Below the pieces are notes generated by a model that was not told the DNA's origin, did not search any database, and worked only from the letters and a program-made list of their open reading frames with translations. Position numbers and translations under genes: made by a program. From Natrialba hulunbeirensis JCM 10989 (lineage in GTDB: Archaea > Halobacteriota > Halobacteria > Halobacteriales > Natrialbaceae), in NCBI RefSeq assembly GCF_000337575.1, contig NZ_AOIM01000035.1, positions 29,382 through 93,381 of the forward strand: a stretch of 64,000 nucleotides of DNA. Reading direction: 5' to 3'. Each line of letters begins with the position of its first letter. Position 1 is the first letter of the stretch. Positions 8,855 through 18,222 of this stretch are shown piece after piece.

Positions 8855-9238
8855 ATGGAGCCAGTTACGACAGACGGCGCGCCGTCGTTCACCGATCTGT
8901 ATTCGCTGCCGATCGGGCAGGGAATGATCCACGGAGAGACGCTACACGCTGCACAGCTCCCCGGCGATCCAGAGACCGGCGAGATCGTCGGCGAGACGAT
9001 GAGCGAGCAGGCCGAACGGACGCTCGATAACATCGAAGCGACCCTTGAGGCGGGCGGGTCATCCTTCGACGACGTCATCAAGGTAACTGTGTACGTCACT
9101 GATCTCGATTCATTCGATGAGTTCAACGAAGTCTACGCACAGTACGTCTCTGAGCCATATCCGGTTCGGTGTGTCGTCGAAGTCTCCGACCTCGCTGCAA
9201 CAGCCATGGTCGAAGTCGATGTCGAAGCCGCCGTCTGA
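8855..9238 (+). CDS. RidA-family (YjgF) reactive imine deaminase
   Basis: A 127-residue RidA/YjgF/UK114 protein. This family hydrolyses reactive 2-aminoacrylate and other enamines/imines as cytoplasmic trimers. Visible hallmarks are the central helix (TLDNIEATLEAGGSSFDDVIKVTVY is the family core; only its beginning is quoted in sense) and the conserved Arg near residue 105 in YPVRCVVEV, which binds the substrate carboxylate. The N-terminus is longer than usual and more divergent. A strong ribosome site GGAGGTGA lies 4 bases before the ATG, and TTTTATCG at about 8822-8829 is a TATA candidate, so it is a monocistronic unit. Confidence 0.85.
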   Translation: MEPVTTDGAPSFTDLYSLPIGQGMIHGETLHAAQLPGDPETGEIVGETMSEQAERTLDNIEATLEAGGSSFDDVIKVTVYVTDLDSFDEFNEVYAQYVSEPYPVRCVVEVSDLAATAMVEVDVEAAV

Positions 9239-9383
9239 TACGGTCTGCTGCGGGTCTGTTCCGGTGCAACTGCTGGACGGGGCACGGTTTCACCGGTAAA
9301 CCGTTCCAGTGACTCGTCAAGCCCAGTCTTTGTGAATGGTGAGTCTCTGAGTAAATTATCTGGTGTTTTGTGAGGTATTGCAC

Positions 9384-9653
9384 TCAGGCTTGATCGATCT
9401 GTTCGCGATACTCTTCTGCGATCTCGAGTGCGTTGTCGATCCGGTCTTGTGTGTCGGTGTCCGTTCGCTCGCTGAGCTGTCTGAGCTGGTTGAGATGCTC
9501 GTCGAGAATCGCGTGATCGGGTTCGTGATCCCCGACAGTGTAGTCTTTGAACGAATCGGCGACCTCGCGGATATCCTCGCGAGCGCCGTCGTCGTCGGCC
9601 GTCTTCGCCGCCTCCTCGAGTTCGTCGCGCGCCTGCGCTAGTTCCTGAACCAT
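9384..9653 (-). CDS. small conserved helical haloarchaeal protein
   Basis: An 89-residue, highly charged, entirely helical protein with coiled-coil character (ELAQARDELEEAAKTA; LNQLRQLSERTDTD). It resembles a small haloarchaeal family of unknown function; no enzyme motif is seen. The ATG at 9653 is preferred over the GTG at 9665 because a TATA element (GTTATAG on the minus strand, about 9680-9686) lies roughly 30 bases upstream, giving a leaderless transcript. Confidence 0.7.
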   Translation of the reverse strand: MVQELAQARDELEEAAKTADDDGAREDIREVADSFKDYTVGDHEPDHAILDEHLNQLRQLSERTDTDTQDRIDNALEIAEEYREQIDQA

Positions 9654-9908
9654 GTGCGAGGCCACAACGACCCGCCCTATAACGGTTAGCGTGGCACCTG
9701 AATAGGTGGTTGTTTCGCACCGTTCAAATCCGTTTCAGTCTGTTTTCCATCCGGCGTTCTGCGTTCAACATCGTGTTGGTCGACTGCCATCAGGGAATGA
9801 CTGATTACCTCTTATCGAGACACATGGCATTACCAGCAGAAACGGTAGTCAACCCGCTGAAACCAACTGCTGAGTTCTTCTGGTCGAACGCCCCTTGATT
9901 GGCTGCAA

Positions 9909-10919
9909 ATGACGTTCTCACGACGCACGACGCTCAAGGTAATTGGTGTTGCAAGCGGAGTTGGACTCTCCAGTGGAGTCGCCCTCGCGAGCGGTGACGA
10001 CACGACAGATACAGACGGGAAGCCGTCGGAAGACGACGAACCGACGACCGACGACAAACCGATGGACGAGGACCGTCCGGCAGACGAGCCCACCGACGCT
10101 GCAGTTCGCGTCGCACACTTCTCACCCGACGCACCCGCGGTCGATATTCTCGTCGATGGCGCGGAAGTCCTCTCGGACGTTCCCTACGGTGCCATCTCAC
10201 CGTATCTGGACCTCGATCCTGGTACCTACACGGTCACCATTACTGCGGCTGGTGATCCCGACACCGTCGCATTCGAGGGTGATGTCGATGTCGGTGACGC
10301 CTACTACACGGTTGCAGCAATCGGCGAACTCGAGGCGGAGACGTTCCGGCCAGAGGTGCTGACTGACGCCGCCCCACTCCCAACAGATGCGCCGGCGGAG
10401 TCGGCGTTCGCTCGTGTCGCCCACTTCTCGCCCGATGCGCCCGCAGTTGACATCTACGCCGACGACGATCCGCTGGTCGAGGACGTCTCCTTCGGTGACG
10501 TCTCTGAGTACCTCGCCGTTCCCGCCGGCTCCTACGAACTTTCCGTCCGTCCTGCGGGCGACCCAGAGACTGTGGTCGCGTCGTTCGATGTTGAACTCGC
10601 TGCCGACGTAGCGTACACTGGGTACGCGATTGGCTACCTCGAACCGGCGGCCGATGTGGACGACCGTGACTTCACGGTCGAAATCGCTGTCGACGGCCCT
10701 GGGGCGGATGAGGAAGCGGCGCCAGCGGAGACGGAGGCCGACCCTGTAGACGAAGATGACGAAGTCGACGACGCCGTTGGGCCCGATGAGCCTGCTGACG
10801 AATCGACGACCGAGCCAGAGACTGAGCCTGAAGCCGAACCGGAACCAGAACCCGAACCTGACCCCGACACCGACGACGCACCTGTTGACGAGCCAGCCGA
10901 GGCTGACGCAGGGGCCTAA
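9909..10919 (+). CDS. exported DUF4397-domain protein
   Basis: A 336-residue secreted protein. The N-terminus SRRTTLKVIGVASGVGLSSG is a twin-arginine signal peptide. After an Asp-rich linker come two tandem DUF4397 beta-sandwich domains (about residues 62-150 and 155-250), each starting RVAHFSPDAPAVDI and having a LDPGTY/VPAGSY strand turn. A long acidic tail of E-P and D repeats (residues about 270-336) ends the protein, without an obvious membrane anchor. DUF4397 proteins are extracellular and of unknown binding role. The gene is alone, in a 240-base spacer on one side and 260 on the other. Confidence 0.85.
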   Translation: MTFSRRTTLKVIGVASGVGLSSGVALASGDDTTDTDGKPSEDDEPTTDDKPMDEDRPADEPTDAAVRVAHFSPDAPAVDILVDGAEVLSDVPYGAISPYLDLDPGTYTVTITAAGDPDTVAFEGDVDVGDAYYTVAAIGELEAETFRPEVLTDAAPLPTDAPAESAFARVAHFSPDAPAVDIYADDDPLVEDVSFGDVSEYLAVPAGSYELSVRPAGDPETVVASFDVELAADVAYTGYAIGYLEPAADVDDRDFTVEIAVDGPGADEEAAPAETEADPVDEDDEVDDAVGPDEPADESTTEPETEPEAEPEPEPEPDPDTDDAPVDEPAEADAGA

Positions 10920-11141
10920 ACAGGGCTTGCCGAGACAGTAAACCGCGGGCGCGTCAGGCAAGAAGGGGCGAACGGCCGGACAAACGAAGCCACACACGAC
11001 CGGCGACACACTACAGCGATGGGCCCCGGTCTGTTTCTGCTTTTGATCGGCTCCAGACGAGTGACTGCTCCCGAGACAGCCGACGACTCTAGCAAACCCG
11101 GCCACTGTTCCCGCGCTGAGGATAGAGCGAGAGATCAGGCC

Positions 11142-11155
11142 CTCGCATATGCGAG
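11142..11155. promoter_or_regulatory. perfect 14-bp palindrome upstream of uvrB
   Basis: CTCGCATATGCGAG is self-complementary and ends 33 bases before the uvrB ATG at 11189, roughly where the TATA box should be. It could be an operator or could simply overlap the basal promoter. No palindrome of this kind precedes uvrC. Confidence 0.4.
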
Positions 11156-11188
11156 CGCGTAAAGTAGCTCCAGTCCTTGATCCCGATG

Positions 11189-13249
11189 ATGAGTGATTCT
11201 CGAGGTCCCCTGCAGCCGGACCGACCGGACGCCGACCACCCGTTCGAGGTCGACGCGCCCTTCGAGCCCGCCGGCGACCAGCCCGAGGCGATTGAGCAGC
11301 TAGCCGACGGGTTCAACTCGGGCATGGAGAAACAGACGCTCCTCGGCGTCACGGGATCGGGAAAGACGAATACCGTCTCCTGGACCATCGAGGAGGTCCA
11401 GCAGCCGACGCTCGTGATCGCACACAACAAGACGCTCGCGGCCCAACTCTACGAAGAGTTCCGGAACCTCTTCCCCGAGAACGCCGTCGAGTACTTCGTC
11501 TCCTACTACGACTACTACCAGCCCGAGGCCTACGTCGAACAGACGGACACCTACATCGACAAGGACGCCTCGATCAACGACGAAATCGACCGGCTTCGGC
11601 ACTCGGCCACGCGCTCGCTCCTCACCCGCGAGGACGTCATCGTCGTCGCGAGCGTCTCGGCCATCTACGGCCTCGGTGACCCGCGAAACTACATCGACAT
11701 GTCGCTGCGACTCGAGGTCGGCGAGGAGGTCGGCCGCGACGACCTCCTGAAACAGCTCGTGGACCTGAACTACGAGCGCAACGACGTCGACTTCACGCAA
11801 GGCACGTTCCGCGTCCGGGGCGATACCGTCGAAATCTACCCGATGTACGGCCGCTACGCCGTCCGCGTCGAACTCTGGGGCGACGAAATCGACCGCATGG
11901 TGAAAGTGGACCCACTCGAGGGCACCACCCAGGGCGACCAGCAGGCCGTCCTCGTCCACCCGGCAGAGCACTACTCGATTCCGGAGCCCAAACTCGAGCG
12001 CGCGATGGACGAGATTCGCGACGACCTCGACTCCCGAATTTCGTACTTCGAACGCAAGGGCGACATGATCGCCGGCCAGCGCATCGAGGAGCGCACGACG
12101 TTCGATCTCGAGATGATGCAGGAGACGGGCTACTGTTCGGGCATCGAGAACTACTCGGTCTACCTCTCGGATCGCGAGTCCGGCGAGGCACCGTACACGC
12201 TGCTCGATTACTTCCCGGACGACTTCCTGACGGTGATCGATGAGTCCCACCAGACGATTCCACAGATCCGCGGCCAGTACGCCGGCGACAAGTCCCGCAA
12301 GGATTCGCTCGTCGAAAACGGCTTCCGGCTCCCAACCGCCTACGACAATCGCCCGCTCACCTTCGAGGAATTCGAGGAGAAGACGGACCAGACGCTGTAC
12401 GTGTCTGCGACGCCGAGCGACTACGAGCGCGAACACTCCGAGCGCATTGCTGAACAGATTGTTCGGCCAACGCACCTTGTCGACCCCGAAATTTCTGTCT
12501 CGCCGGCGAGCGGTCAGATCGACGACCTCATGGACCGCATCGACGACCGGATCGACCGCGACGAGCGCACCCTCGTCACCACGCTCACGAAGCGGATGGC
12601 CGAGGACCTCACGGAGTACCTCGAGGAGGCCGGCGTCAACGTCGAGTACATGCACGACGAGACGGACACCTTGGAGCGCCACGAGATCATCCGCTCCCTT
12701 CGATTGGGGGAGATCGACGTGCTCGTCGGGATCAACCTCCTGCGGGAGGGGCTGGACATCCCCGAAGTCTCGCTCGTGGCGATTCTCGACGCCGACCAGG
12801 AGGGCTTCCTCCGCTCGGAAACGACGCTCGTCCAGACGATGGGCCGCGCGGCGCGAAACGTCAACGGCGAGGTCGTCCTCTACGCCGACGACCCCTCGAA
12901 CGCGATGGAGTCCGCAATCGAGGAAACCAAGCGCCGCCGTCGAATTCAACAGGCGTACAACGAGGAACACGGCCTCGAACCGACCACCATCGACAAGGAC
13001 GTCAGCGAGACCAACCTGCCCGGCAGCAAGACCGACACCTCGCAGGTCTCCGGCCGGGAACTCGAGGACGAGGACGACGCCGCCCGCTACATCGACGAAC
13101 TCGAGACGCGGATGGACGAAGCCGCGAGCAATCTCGAGTTCGAACTCGCCGCGGATATCCGCGACCGGATTCGGGAGGTCCGCGAGGAGTTCGAACTCGC
13201 AGGCGGTGACGAAGACGAGGGTGTCGCGCCGCCGGCCGAGGAATTCTGA
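11189..13249 (+). CDS. uvrB: excinuclease ABC subunit B
   Basis: A 686-residue UvrB, the helicase-like damage-verifying subunit of nucleotide excision repair. Helicase motif I is [11 protein letters not shown] (residues about 50-60), the damage-binding beta-hairpin is [11 protein letters not shown], motif II is VIDESHQT, motif VI is QTMGRAARN, and the C-terminal UVR motif ([19 protein letters not shown]) contacts UvrC. Length is standard. UvrABC in haloarchaea is bacterial in origin. Adjacent ATGs at 11186 and 11189 and a TTG at 11177 are all in frame; the later ATG keeps the usual N-terminus. UvrC lies 1.7 kb away on the other strand, so the two are not co-transcribed. Confidence 0.95.
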   Translation: MSDSRGPLQPDRPDADHPFEVDAPFEPAGDQPEAIEQLADGFNSGMEKQTLLGVTGSGKTNTVSWTIEEVQQPTLVIAHNKTLAAQLYEEFRNLFPENAVEYFVSYYDYYQPEAYVEQTDTYIDKDASINDEIDRLRHSATRSLLTREDVIVVASVSAIYGLGDPRNYIDMSLRLEVGEEVGRDDLLKQLVDLNYERNDVDFTQGTFRVRGDTVEIYPMYGRYAVRVELWGDEIDRMVKVDPLEGTTQGDQQAVLVHPAEHYSIPEPKLERAMDEIRDDLDSRISYFERKGDMIAGQRIEERTTFDLEMMQETGYCSGIENYSVYLSDRESGEAPYTLLDYFPDDFLTVIDESHQTIPQIRGQYAGDKSRKDSLVENGFRLPTAYDNRPLTFEEFEEKTDQTLYVSATPSDYEREHSERIAEQIVRPTHLVDPEISVSPASGQIDDLMDRIDDRIDRDERTLVTTLTKRMAEDLTEYLEEAGVNVEYMHDETDTLERHEIIRSLRLGEIDVLVGINLLREGLDIPEVSLVAILDADQEGFLRSETTLVQTMGRAARNVNGEVVLYADDPSNAMESAIEETKRRRRIQQAYNEEHGLEPTTIDKDVSETNLPGSKTDTSQVSGRELEDEDDAARYIDELETRMDEAASNLEFELAADIRDRIREVREEFELAGGDEDEGVAPPAEEF

Positions 13250-13327
13250 CTGTCTGGCTGTTTGACTGTCCAGTTGTCCCCCCACCTGTTCCTGAAAATC
13301 CGCTCAATGGGTGCCCGCGAACGATCC

Positions 13328-13816
13328 TTACAACTCGAGTGTGTAGACGACTTCCTCGTGCTCCTCGTCACCCATCTCGACGGTACCGCCACCGGTCTCC
13401 GTGAAGCCCAGGTCTTCGTAGAACGTTCGCCCGCCCTCGTTCGAGGCGAGGTCGATCGCCTGCATTCGGTTCATGTTGAAATCCGCGAGATCGTCGCGCA
13501 GCCGCTCGTGGAGCGCAGTCCCGATCCCTTCGCGCTGGTGGTCCGGGTGAACGTACATCCGCAGCACGTTGCCCTCGTCTTCTTGCACGACGCCGTGGGT
13601 GAAGCCGACGACGCCGTCGTCGGTTTCGGCGACCAGCACTGCGGTGCCGGGTTTCGAGAGGGCGCGCTCGAGTTCGTCGTCGGCGTACCAGTCGTCGACC
13701 GTTTCGTCGATGACGTCGCTTGCGAGTTCGTCGTAGGTGTCGTGCCAGGTGTCGCGAGCGACCTCGCGGATCGCCTCGCGGTCGTCGGCGGTTGCTGGTC
13801 GGATTGTTCCCTCCAT
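13328..13816 (-). CDS. GNAT-family N-acetyltransferase
   Basis: A 162-residue GNAT acetyltransferase. The acetyl-CoA binding motif A is clear: VLRMYVHPDHQREGIGTALHE (R/Q-x-x-G-x-G/A type, here QREGIG). The N-terminus (TIRPATADDREAIREVAR) and C-terminal FYEDLGF are typical of the RimI-like subfamily. The acceptor, a protein N-terminus or small amine, cannot be inferred. Start ATG 13816 gives the canonical beginning MEGTIRPAT; the upstream ATG extension is poorly conserved-looking. Convergent with uvrB. Confidence 0.85.
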   Translation of the reverse strand: MEGTIRPATADDREAIREVARDTWHDTYDELASDVIDETVDDWYADDELERALSKPGTAVLVAETDDGVVGFTHGVVQEDEGNVLRMYVHPDHQREGIGTALHERLRDDLADFNMNRMQAIDLASNEGGRTFYEDLGFTETGGGTVEMGDEEHEEVVYTLEL

Positions 13817-13937
13817 ACTGTGGTCTACGATACCGAGGAACAAAGAGGGCCGCTCAACGCGGATTGTGGTAGTGCAACCTGCGTTACGCTCGGTTGAGGA
13901 CAGCGTCGAGCAGCAGTCGGCTCGGACAGGTCCGACC

Positions 13938-14234
13938 TCACGCCTGCACGTCGAACCCGCGATCGCGAAGCAGGTCCAGCACTCTATCGCGGTGGTCGCC
14001 CTGCAGTTCGATCCGGCCGTCGTCGACGGTGCCGCCGGTGCCGAGCGACGATTTGAGATCGGAGGCGATCGACTCGATTTCGGATTTCGAGAGGTCGAAG
14101 CCCTCGACGATCGTCACCGGTTTGCCGTACCGCCGGGATTCCATGCGAATCGACAGCACCTGCTCTGCGGTTTCGAGGTCACTTTGGCTATCTAATTCGT
14201 CAAGCAGGTCGTCGAGTGGGTCGTCTGCGGGCAC
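13938..14234 (-). CDS. SUI1/eIF1-like translation factor (YciH type)
   Basis: A 98-residue protein with the SUI1 fold: KPVTIVEGFDLSKSEIESIA followed by LKSSLGTGGTVDDGRIELQG, where the Gly-rich GTGGT loop is the family hallmark. Archaeal SUI1 proteins (aIF1) bind the small ribosomal subunit and monitor start-codon selection. The N-terminal 35 residues are Asp/Leu-rich. The C-terminus (HRDRVLDLLRDRGFDVQ) is canonical. Its length and sequence fit the second, YciH-like haloarchaeal copy rather than a long form; whether it is the main aIF1 cannot be told. Confidence 0.85.
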   Translation of the reverse strand: MPADDPLDDLLDELDSQSDLETAEQVLSIRMESRRYGKPVTIVEGFDLSKSEIESIASDLKSSLGTGGTVDDGRIELQGDHRDRVLDLLRDRGFDVQA

Positions 14235-14269
14235 AGTCGATTACAGGTGGCCCAGGGCAATAGCCCTAG

Positions 14270-14803
14270 TCACCGGTCGGATTTCCGGACCGTCGTCCGT
14301 CGTCCAACGAGTTCGGTGGTGCCGACCGAGAGGACCGACAGCCAGAGCGCGCAGGCGACGAGGCCGATTGTCGTCGCAACCACGGAGTGGATCGCGAGCG
14401 GTGCGAGAACGAGCAGTGGAAGACCGGGGAGGATCATCACGAACGTCAGCGCGTCGCCGAGCACTGCTGGCCCGATTCCAACGAAGACGACCAACGCCCA
14501 GAGCGCACAGAGTCCGACCAGCGCGAGGAAGACGGTGAGCGAGGCGGTGTCGGGCTGAAACACCCGTTGTCGGAACGGTAGCTCTTCGGCCGCGACAGAC
14601 TGGTTTCGCCCGACGGCCGCGAGAAGGGCGGCGACCACAGCGGAACCGGCGACTGCGCCGGCCAGACCGAGCAGGAGTAGTCCTGCACTGGGCTCGATCG
14701 TTGGCGGAAGCTGTGCGGCCGTCAGGTTCCGGTTGACGAACCAGACCGCCGGAAAGAGGGCCATGAAGAAGGGGACCACCATGGCGCGGACGAAGTCGTT
14801 CAT
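14270..14803 (-). CDS. multi-pass membrane protein of unknown function
   Basis: About 177 residues with roughly four hydrophobic segments: VVPFFMALFPAVWFV, LLLLGLAGAVAGSAVVAALL, LTVFLALVGLCALWALVVFV and LPLLVLAPLAIHSVVATTIG. Basic C-terminus (GRRTTVRKSDR). No family motif recognised. The ATG at 14803 is preferred to 14818 because it starts right before the first membrane segment. It follows the SUI1 gene's promoter side by only 36 bases and could be co-transcribed with it. Confidence 0.65.
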   Translation of the reverse strand: MNDFVRAMVVPFFMALFPAVWFVNRNLTAAQLPPTIEPSAGLLLLGLAGAVAGSAVVAALLAAVGRNQSVAAEELPFRQRVFQPDTASLTVFLALVGLCALWALVVFVGIGPAVLGDALTFVMILPGLPLLVLAPLAIHSVVATTIGLVACALWLSVLSVGTTELVGRRTTVRKSDR

Positions 14804-14899
14804 CGCCGAACGATTCAACCCGACAACACAAATACGTTAGCAAACTGCGACGATTCGATCTGCTGTGAGTTTTGTGCGTCCTCTCACTGCATATCGACT

Positions 14900-16753
14900 C
14901 TATAGCCGCTCCTTCACCGTCTGAGCCGTCTTCTCACCGACACCCGAGACACTCTGGAGATCCTCCACGCTCGCCTCGCGGACGTTCTCCACGCTGCCGA
15001 AGCGCCCGAGCAGCCGTTTTCTCGTCTCGGGGCCGATTCCCGGAACGTCATCCAACACCGTCTTCACGTCGTCGCGCAGCGTCTGGTGGTACTGGACGGC
15101 AAACCGGTGGGACTCGTCGCGAACACGCTGGAGAAGGTGCAAGTGCGGTGCGTCCGAGGGCCAGGAGAGCTGTCTGTCGGGTGTGATAACCGTCTCCTCA
15201 GCCTTTGCGAGCGCGATTGTGGGTACGTCCCAGCCAACCGAAGCCAGCGCGTCCCGGGCCGCCTCGAGTTGCCCCTCGCCACCGTCGATCAGCAGGAGGT
15301 CCGGATCCGGTCTGTCGTCTCGGCCCTCGACGGCTCGGCTGGCGCGCCACTCGAGTAGCGCGCGCATGTTGTCGTAGTCGTCGTTCTGGTCGGTGAGCTT
15401 CTTCCGGCGGTAGTCGGCTTTGTCGGCGCTGCCGTCGACGAAGGTGACGTTGCTTCCGACGGCGGCTGTTCCCTGGGCGTGGCTCACGTCGAAGCCCTCG
15501 ATTCGGCGGGCCGTCTCGAGGTCGAGTGCGTCGGCGAGCATGCCACACTCGTCGCGGCGGCCGACGTTTCGCCGGGCGTTTTTGAGCGCGAGGTCGACGA
15601 GTTTGGCCTCGCGGCCGGCACCGGGGACGCGGACGGCGACGCCTTCGATGTCGAGCCAGGCGCTGACCTCGTCGTCGCCGTGGCGTTCGGGGAGGAGGAG
15701 TGCGTCGGGGAGGTCGCGTTCGGCGTAGTACTGGACGATGAAGGCGGCGAGGACGGCGGGGACGCCGCCCCGGCTGTTCGCTGTCTCCGTCCCCTGTGCG
15801 AGGCCGCCATCGACCGCAGCTGCTGTCGCGTTTGCGTCTGTGCCTGCGTCGCCGTCCGTGTTCGCGTCCGTTTCCGTTTCTGTTTCTGTTTCTGCACCCG
15901 GCGCTTCGAGCGTGTGGCGCTCTCTATCCACGAGCTTCCCGCTCTCGGCGCGCAGCCGGGCCACCGTCGCGTCCTCGCCCTCGATGGCGACGCCGAGCAC
16001 GTCGACCGCGCGCTCGTCACCGACCGACTGGACCGCCTCGCCGCCCTCGCCGTGGAAGGCTTCGACCGTCTCGAGTCGGTCCCGGAGATTCGCCGCGCGT
16101 TCGAAGTGCTGTTCCTGGGCGGCGGCTTCCATCTCCCGACGCAGCGGGTCCGTGAGAATCCCGGTTTCACCTTCGAAGAAGCGCTCGACGGCGGTCACGT
16201 CCTCGGCGTACGTCTCGAGTTCGATCTCTCGCGTACAGGGGGCGGTACAGAGCCCCATCTCGTAGTCGAGGCAGGGCCGGTCTCGGCCGGAGTACTTGTG
16301 GTCCGAACAGCCCCGGACGCCGTAGGTCTCGCGCAGGGCTTTCACGACGGTCTCGACCTGCCGTTTGTTGGTGTAGGGGCCGAAAACGGTCGCGGACTCG
16401 CTCGGATCACGGGTGATCTCGATCTGCGGGGCGGGGTGATCCGTCAACTGCACCATCGGGTACGATTTGTCGTCCTTGAGCCGGACGTTGTACCGCGGCT
16501 GGTGGCGCTTGATCAGGTTGGCCTCGAGCAAGAGCGCCTGCGTCTCGGTGTCGGTGACGGCGATTTCGACCGCGTCCGCGCGGTCGATCATCCGACTGAT
16601 GCGGGCGCTTCGCGGATCGGCGTAGGAGCCGACGCGGCCCCGGAGGTCGACGGCCTTGCCGACGTAAAGAGTCGTGCCGTCGGCCTGGAACTGGTAGACG
16701 CCCGGCTCTCGCGGCAGCGACCTGGCACGCTCGCGAACCGCGTCTGCGTTCAT
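14900..16753 (-). CDS. uvrC: excinuclease ABC subunit C with in-frame low-complexity insert
   Basis: A 617-residue UvrC, the dual-incision nuclease of nucleotide excision repair. Parts in order: GIY-YIG nuclease (GVYQF ... LYVGKAV, residues 18-35), UVR motif ([18 protein letters not shown], about 212-230), RNase H-like 5' nuclease ([19 protein letters not shown], about 425-445), and tandem C-terminal HhH ([25 protein letters not shown]). Between the UVR motif and the second nuclease, residues about 285-328 (nt 15770-15905) are an E/T/D/N/A repeat insert coded by imperfect hexamers, not part of the family. It lies in a linker, so the protein should still work. Confidence 0.95.
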   Translation of the reverse strand: MNADAVRERARSLPREPGVYQFQADGTTLYVGKAVDLRGRVGSYADPRSARISRMIDRADAVEIAVTDTETQALLLEANLIKRHQPRYNVRLKDDKSYPMVQLTDHPAPQIEITRDPSESATVFGPYTNKRQVETVVKALRETYGVRGCSDHKYSGRDRPCLDYEMGLCTAPCTREIELETYAEDVTAVERFFEGETGILTDPLRREMEAAAQEQHFERAANLRDRLETVEAFHGEGGEAVQSVGDERAVDVLGVAIEGEDATVARLRAESGKLVDRERHTLEAPGAETETETETDANTDGDAGTDANATAAAVDGGLAQGTETANSRGGVPAVLAAFIVQYYAERDLPDALLLPERHGDDEVSAWLDIEGVAVRVPGAGREAKLVDLALKNARRNVGRRDECGMLADALDLETARRIEGFDVSHAQGTAAVGSNVTFVDGSADKADYRRKKLTDQNDDYDNMRALLEWRASRAVEGRDDRPDPDLLLIDGGEGQLEAARDALASVGWDVPTIALAKAEETVITPDRQLSWPSDAPHLHLLQRVRDESHRFAVQYHQTLRDDVKTVLDDVPGIGPETRKRLLGRFGSVENVREASVEDLQSVSGVGEKTAQTVKERL

Positions 16754-16864
16754 CGAGCGCGTTAGGAGGCGGACGGCTTTCAGCCTGACTCATCGGGTCC
16801 GTGATTTCGTCGCCGTCGCCGTCGCCGTCGACGTCGCTGTCGCTGTCGTTACCAGTGGATCGAC
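16754..16864. repeat. hexamer-rich spacer upstream of uvrC
   Basis: Around 16809-16851 the sequence is an imperfect tandem array of GTCGCC/GTCGCT-type hexamers (GTCGCCGTCGCCGTCGCCGT is its first 20 bases). It lies between the uvrC start and the next minus-strand gene, with no coding signal of its own. Confidence 0.6.
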
Positions 16865-17722
16865 TCACCACCCGTTCCCCGGACCGAACTCGTCGTTTAG
16901 CGAGTGGCCGTCCCCGTCTCTGTCGGAAGTACTGCCGCTCGTCGCTGCGAGCGACTGCCCACCCACCGGTCCCGGCCGGATCGCCTCGCGGAGACTGAGT
17001 GCAGTCACCCTCCCGTCGTCCGTTCGACCGAGCGGTAGTTCGATGTTGGCCTCGCCCGCGACTTCGATCCGCAGTCGCTCCCTGCGAGAGCGGACGTACA
17101 GTGTCGCGAATACGGCCGCCAGTCCGAGCGAGAGCAGGCCACCCACGAGCACCGCCAGGTCGAGTGCTTGAAACACCAGCCCGAACGTCTCGAAGATTCC
17201 GTCGACGGCGGCCGTCGTCGAGATATCCGTTCCGGACTCCGCTCCGGTTGCTGTTTCCGCGCCCGACGCACCCGTTTCTGATTCAACACCTGAGCTGGTC
17301 CCGTCTCCGCTTGTTCCGTCGCTCTCGAGTGCCACCGCTGGAACCATAGCCGCGAACGAGGTCGCCAGCGAAATCGTCAGGAGTGTGAGTCCGAGCGCAC
17401 CACTGAGCAGCGTCCGGTAGAGGTGTACCGGCGCTCCGCCCGTGCTGACGTCGACGCGTTGGACGTTTGGCCGGTCTGCGTACCGGTAGGGACGGTTCCC
17501 AGCAGTCTCTCGACCGCTGTCGCCGGCGTGATCGACCGCCAGCACCCGGTGGCTGGTGACGACGACCGTCGCCGACTCGAGTGCGACGCGTCGCTGTTCG
17601 GTCTCGCCGTCGTAGCGAAGGCGGTCGAGGGGGTCCACTCGAGGACCAGTGTCGTGGGAGTAGCTACGGTCGCTCCTGGTGTCTCGACTGGTGGCGTCGT
17701 CTCCGTTCCTGCGCGTGGCCAT
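16865..17722 (-). CDS. haloarchaeal membrane protein with PH-like N-terminal domain
   Basis: About 285 residues. Residues 30-75 (RVALESATVVVTSHRVLAV) resemble the conversion of a bacterial PH-like (bPH) domain. Two long hydrophobic segments follow (LLSGALGLTLLTISLATSFAA and LAVLVGGLLSLGLAAVFATLYV), separated by a Ser/Gly/Thr/Glu-rich loop. A C-terminal beta part (LRIEVAGEANIELPL) precedes a Gly/Asp tail. Function unknown. The ATG at 17722 is favoured; the further upstream ATG runs through the promoter region shared with the divergent gene at 17861. The loop composition matches the repeat-rich inserts found elsewhere in this window. Confidence 0.65.
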   Translation of the reverse strand: MATRRNGDDATSRDTRSDRSYSHDTGPRVDPLDRLRYDGETEQRRVALESATVVVTSHRVLAVDHAGDSGRETAGNRPYRYADRPNVQRVDVSTGGAPVHLYRTLLSGALGLTLLTISLATSFAAMVPAVALESDGTSGDGTSSGVESETGASGAETATGAESGTDISTTAAVDGIFETFGLVFQALDLAVLVGGLLSLGLAAVFATLYVRSRRERLRIEVAGEANIELPLGRTDDGRVTALSLREAIRPGPVGGQSLAATSGSTSDRDGDGHSLNDEFGPGNGW

Positions 17723-17860
17723 CGGTTCGTCTCGCTCGTGAGTGCACCAACTGGACCCAAGTACGCTGTGGCGTTCTGCTGTGCGTGCGAACGGACGATT
17801 CCTGCGACCGGCCACGACGGACGCGATACTTTCTCGGTGCTCCACCGGTTACGGTCGGCC

Positions 17861-18130
17861 ATGACTGAGTCGACGGTTCGGTGCTGGCTGGTCGAACGCG
17901 AGTTCGGGACGCGAAATATCGTGACGCTCGTGTACGCGACGCCCGATGGCTCGCGCTATCAGCAGCGCGAACGCTCCTCGACTGCACTGCGAACAGGCTC
18001 GGCGGTGACTGCCGCGGTGAGTGTTCCCGAGGAAGACCTCGAACCAGTCGAGGACGAGCAAACCCGCGAGCGCTACGCCGCGGAGGTCGACCGTGTAACC
18101 GACCAGTACGAGCCTGACGAGCCGATCTGA
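17861..18130 (+). CDS. small conserved haloarchaeal protein
   Basis: An 89-residue protein, strand-rich at the start (VRCWLVEREFGTRNIVTLVYATPDG) and helical and acidic at the end (DEQTRERYAAEVDRV). No known motif. It is divergent from the membrane protein at 16865-17722 with a 138-base shared promoter region, and 92 bases before the ABC ATPase. The start is the ATG that follows a GATACT element by about 30 bases. Confidence 0.6.
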   Translation: MTESTVRCWLVEREFGTRNIVTLVYATPDGSRYQQRERSSTALRTGSAVTAAVSVPEEDLEPVEDEQTRERYAAEVDRVTDQYEPDEPI

Positions 18131-18222
18131 CTGGCTGCTGTAGTTTCTTCCTTTCAATCTGGTGTGTGGATTATCTCTCACAAGTGGCAACTCTTATCGG
18201 TGAACGTGCTGATGGGTCAGCC

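Noticed and set aside
11300-13285. Long minus-strand open frame (661 codons) opposite uvrB
   Set aside because: It is a shadow of high-GC codon usage: the plus frame carries every UvrB motif, and the minus translation has no known family signal. The same holds for long antisense frames opposite thiolase, AOR, ligA, uvrC and the fatty-acid ligase.
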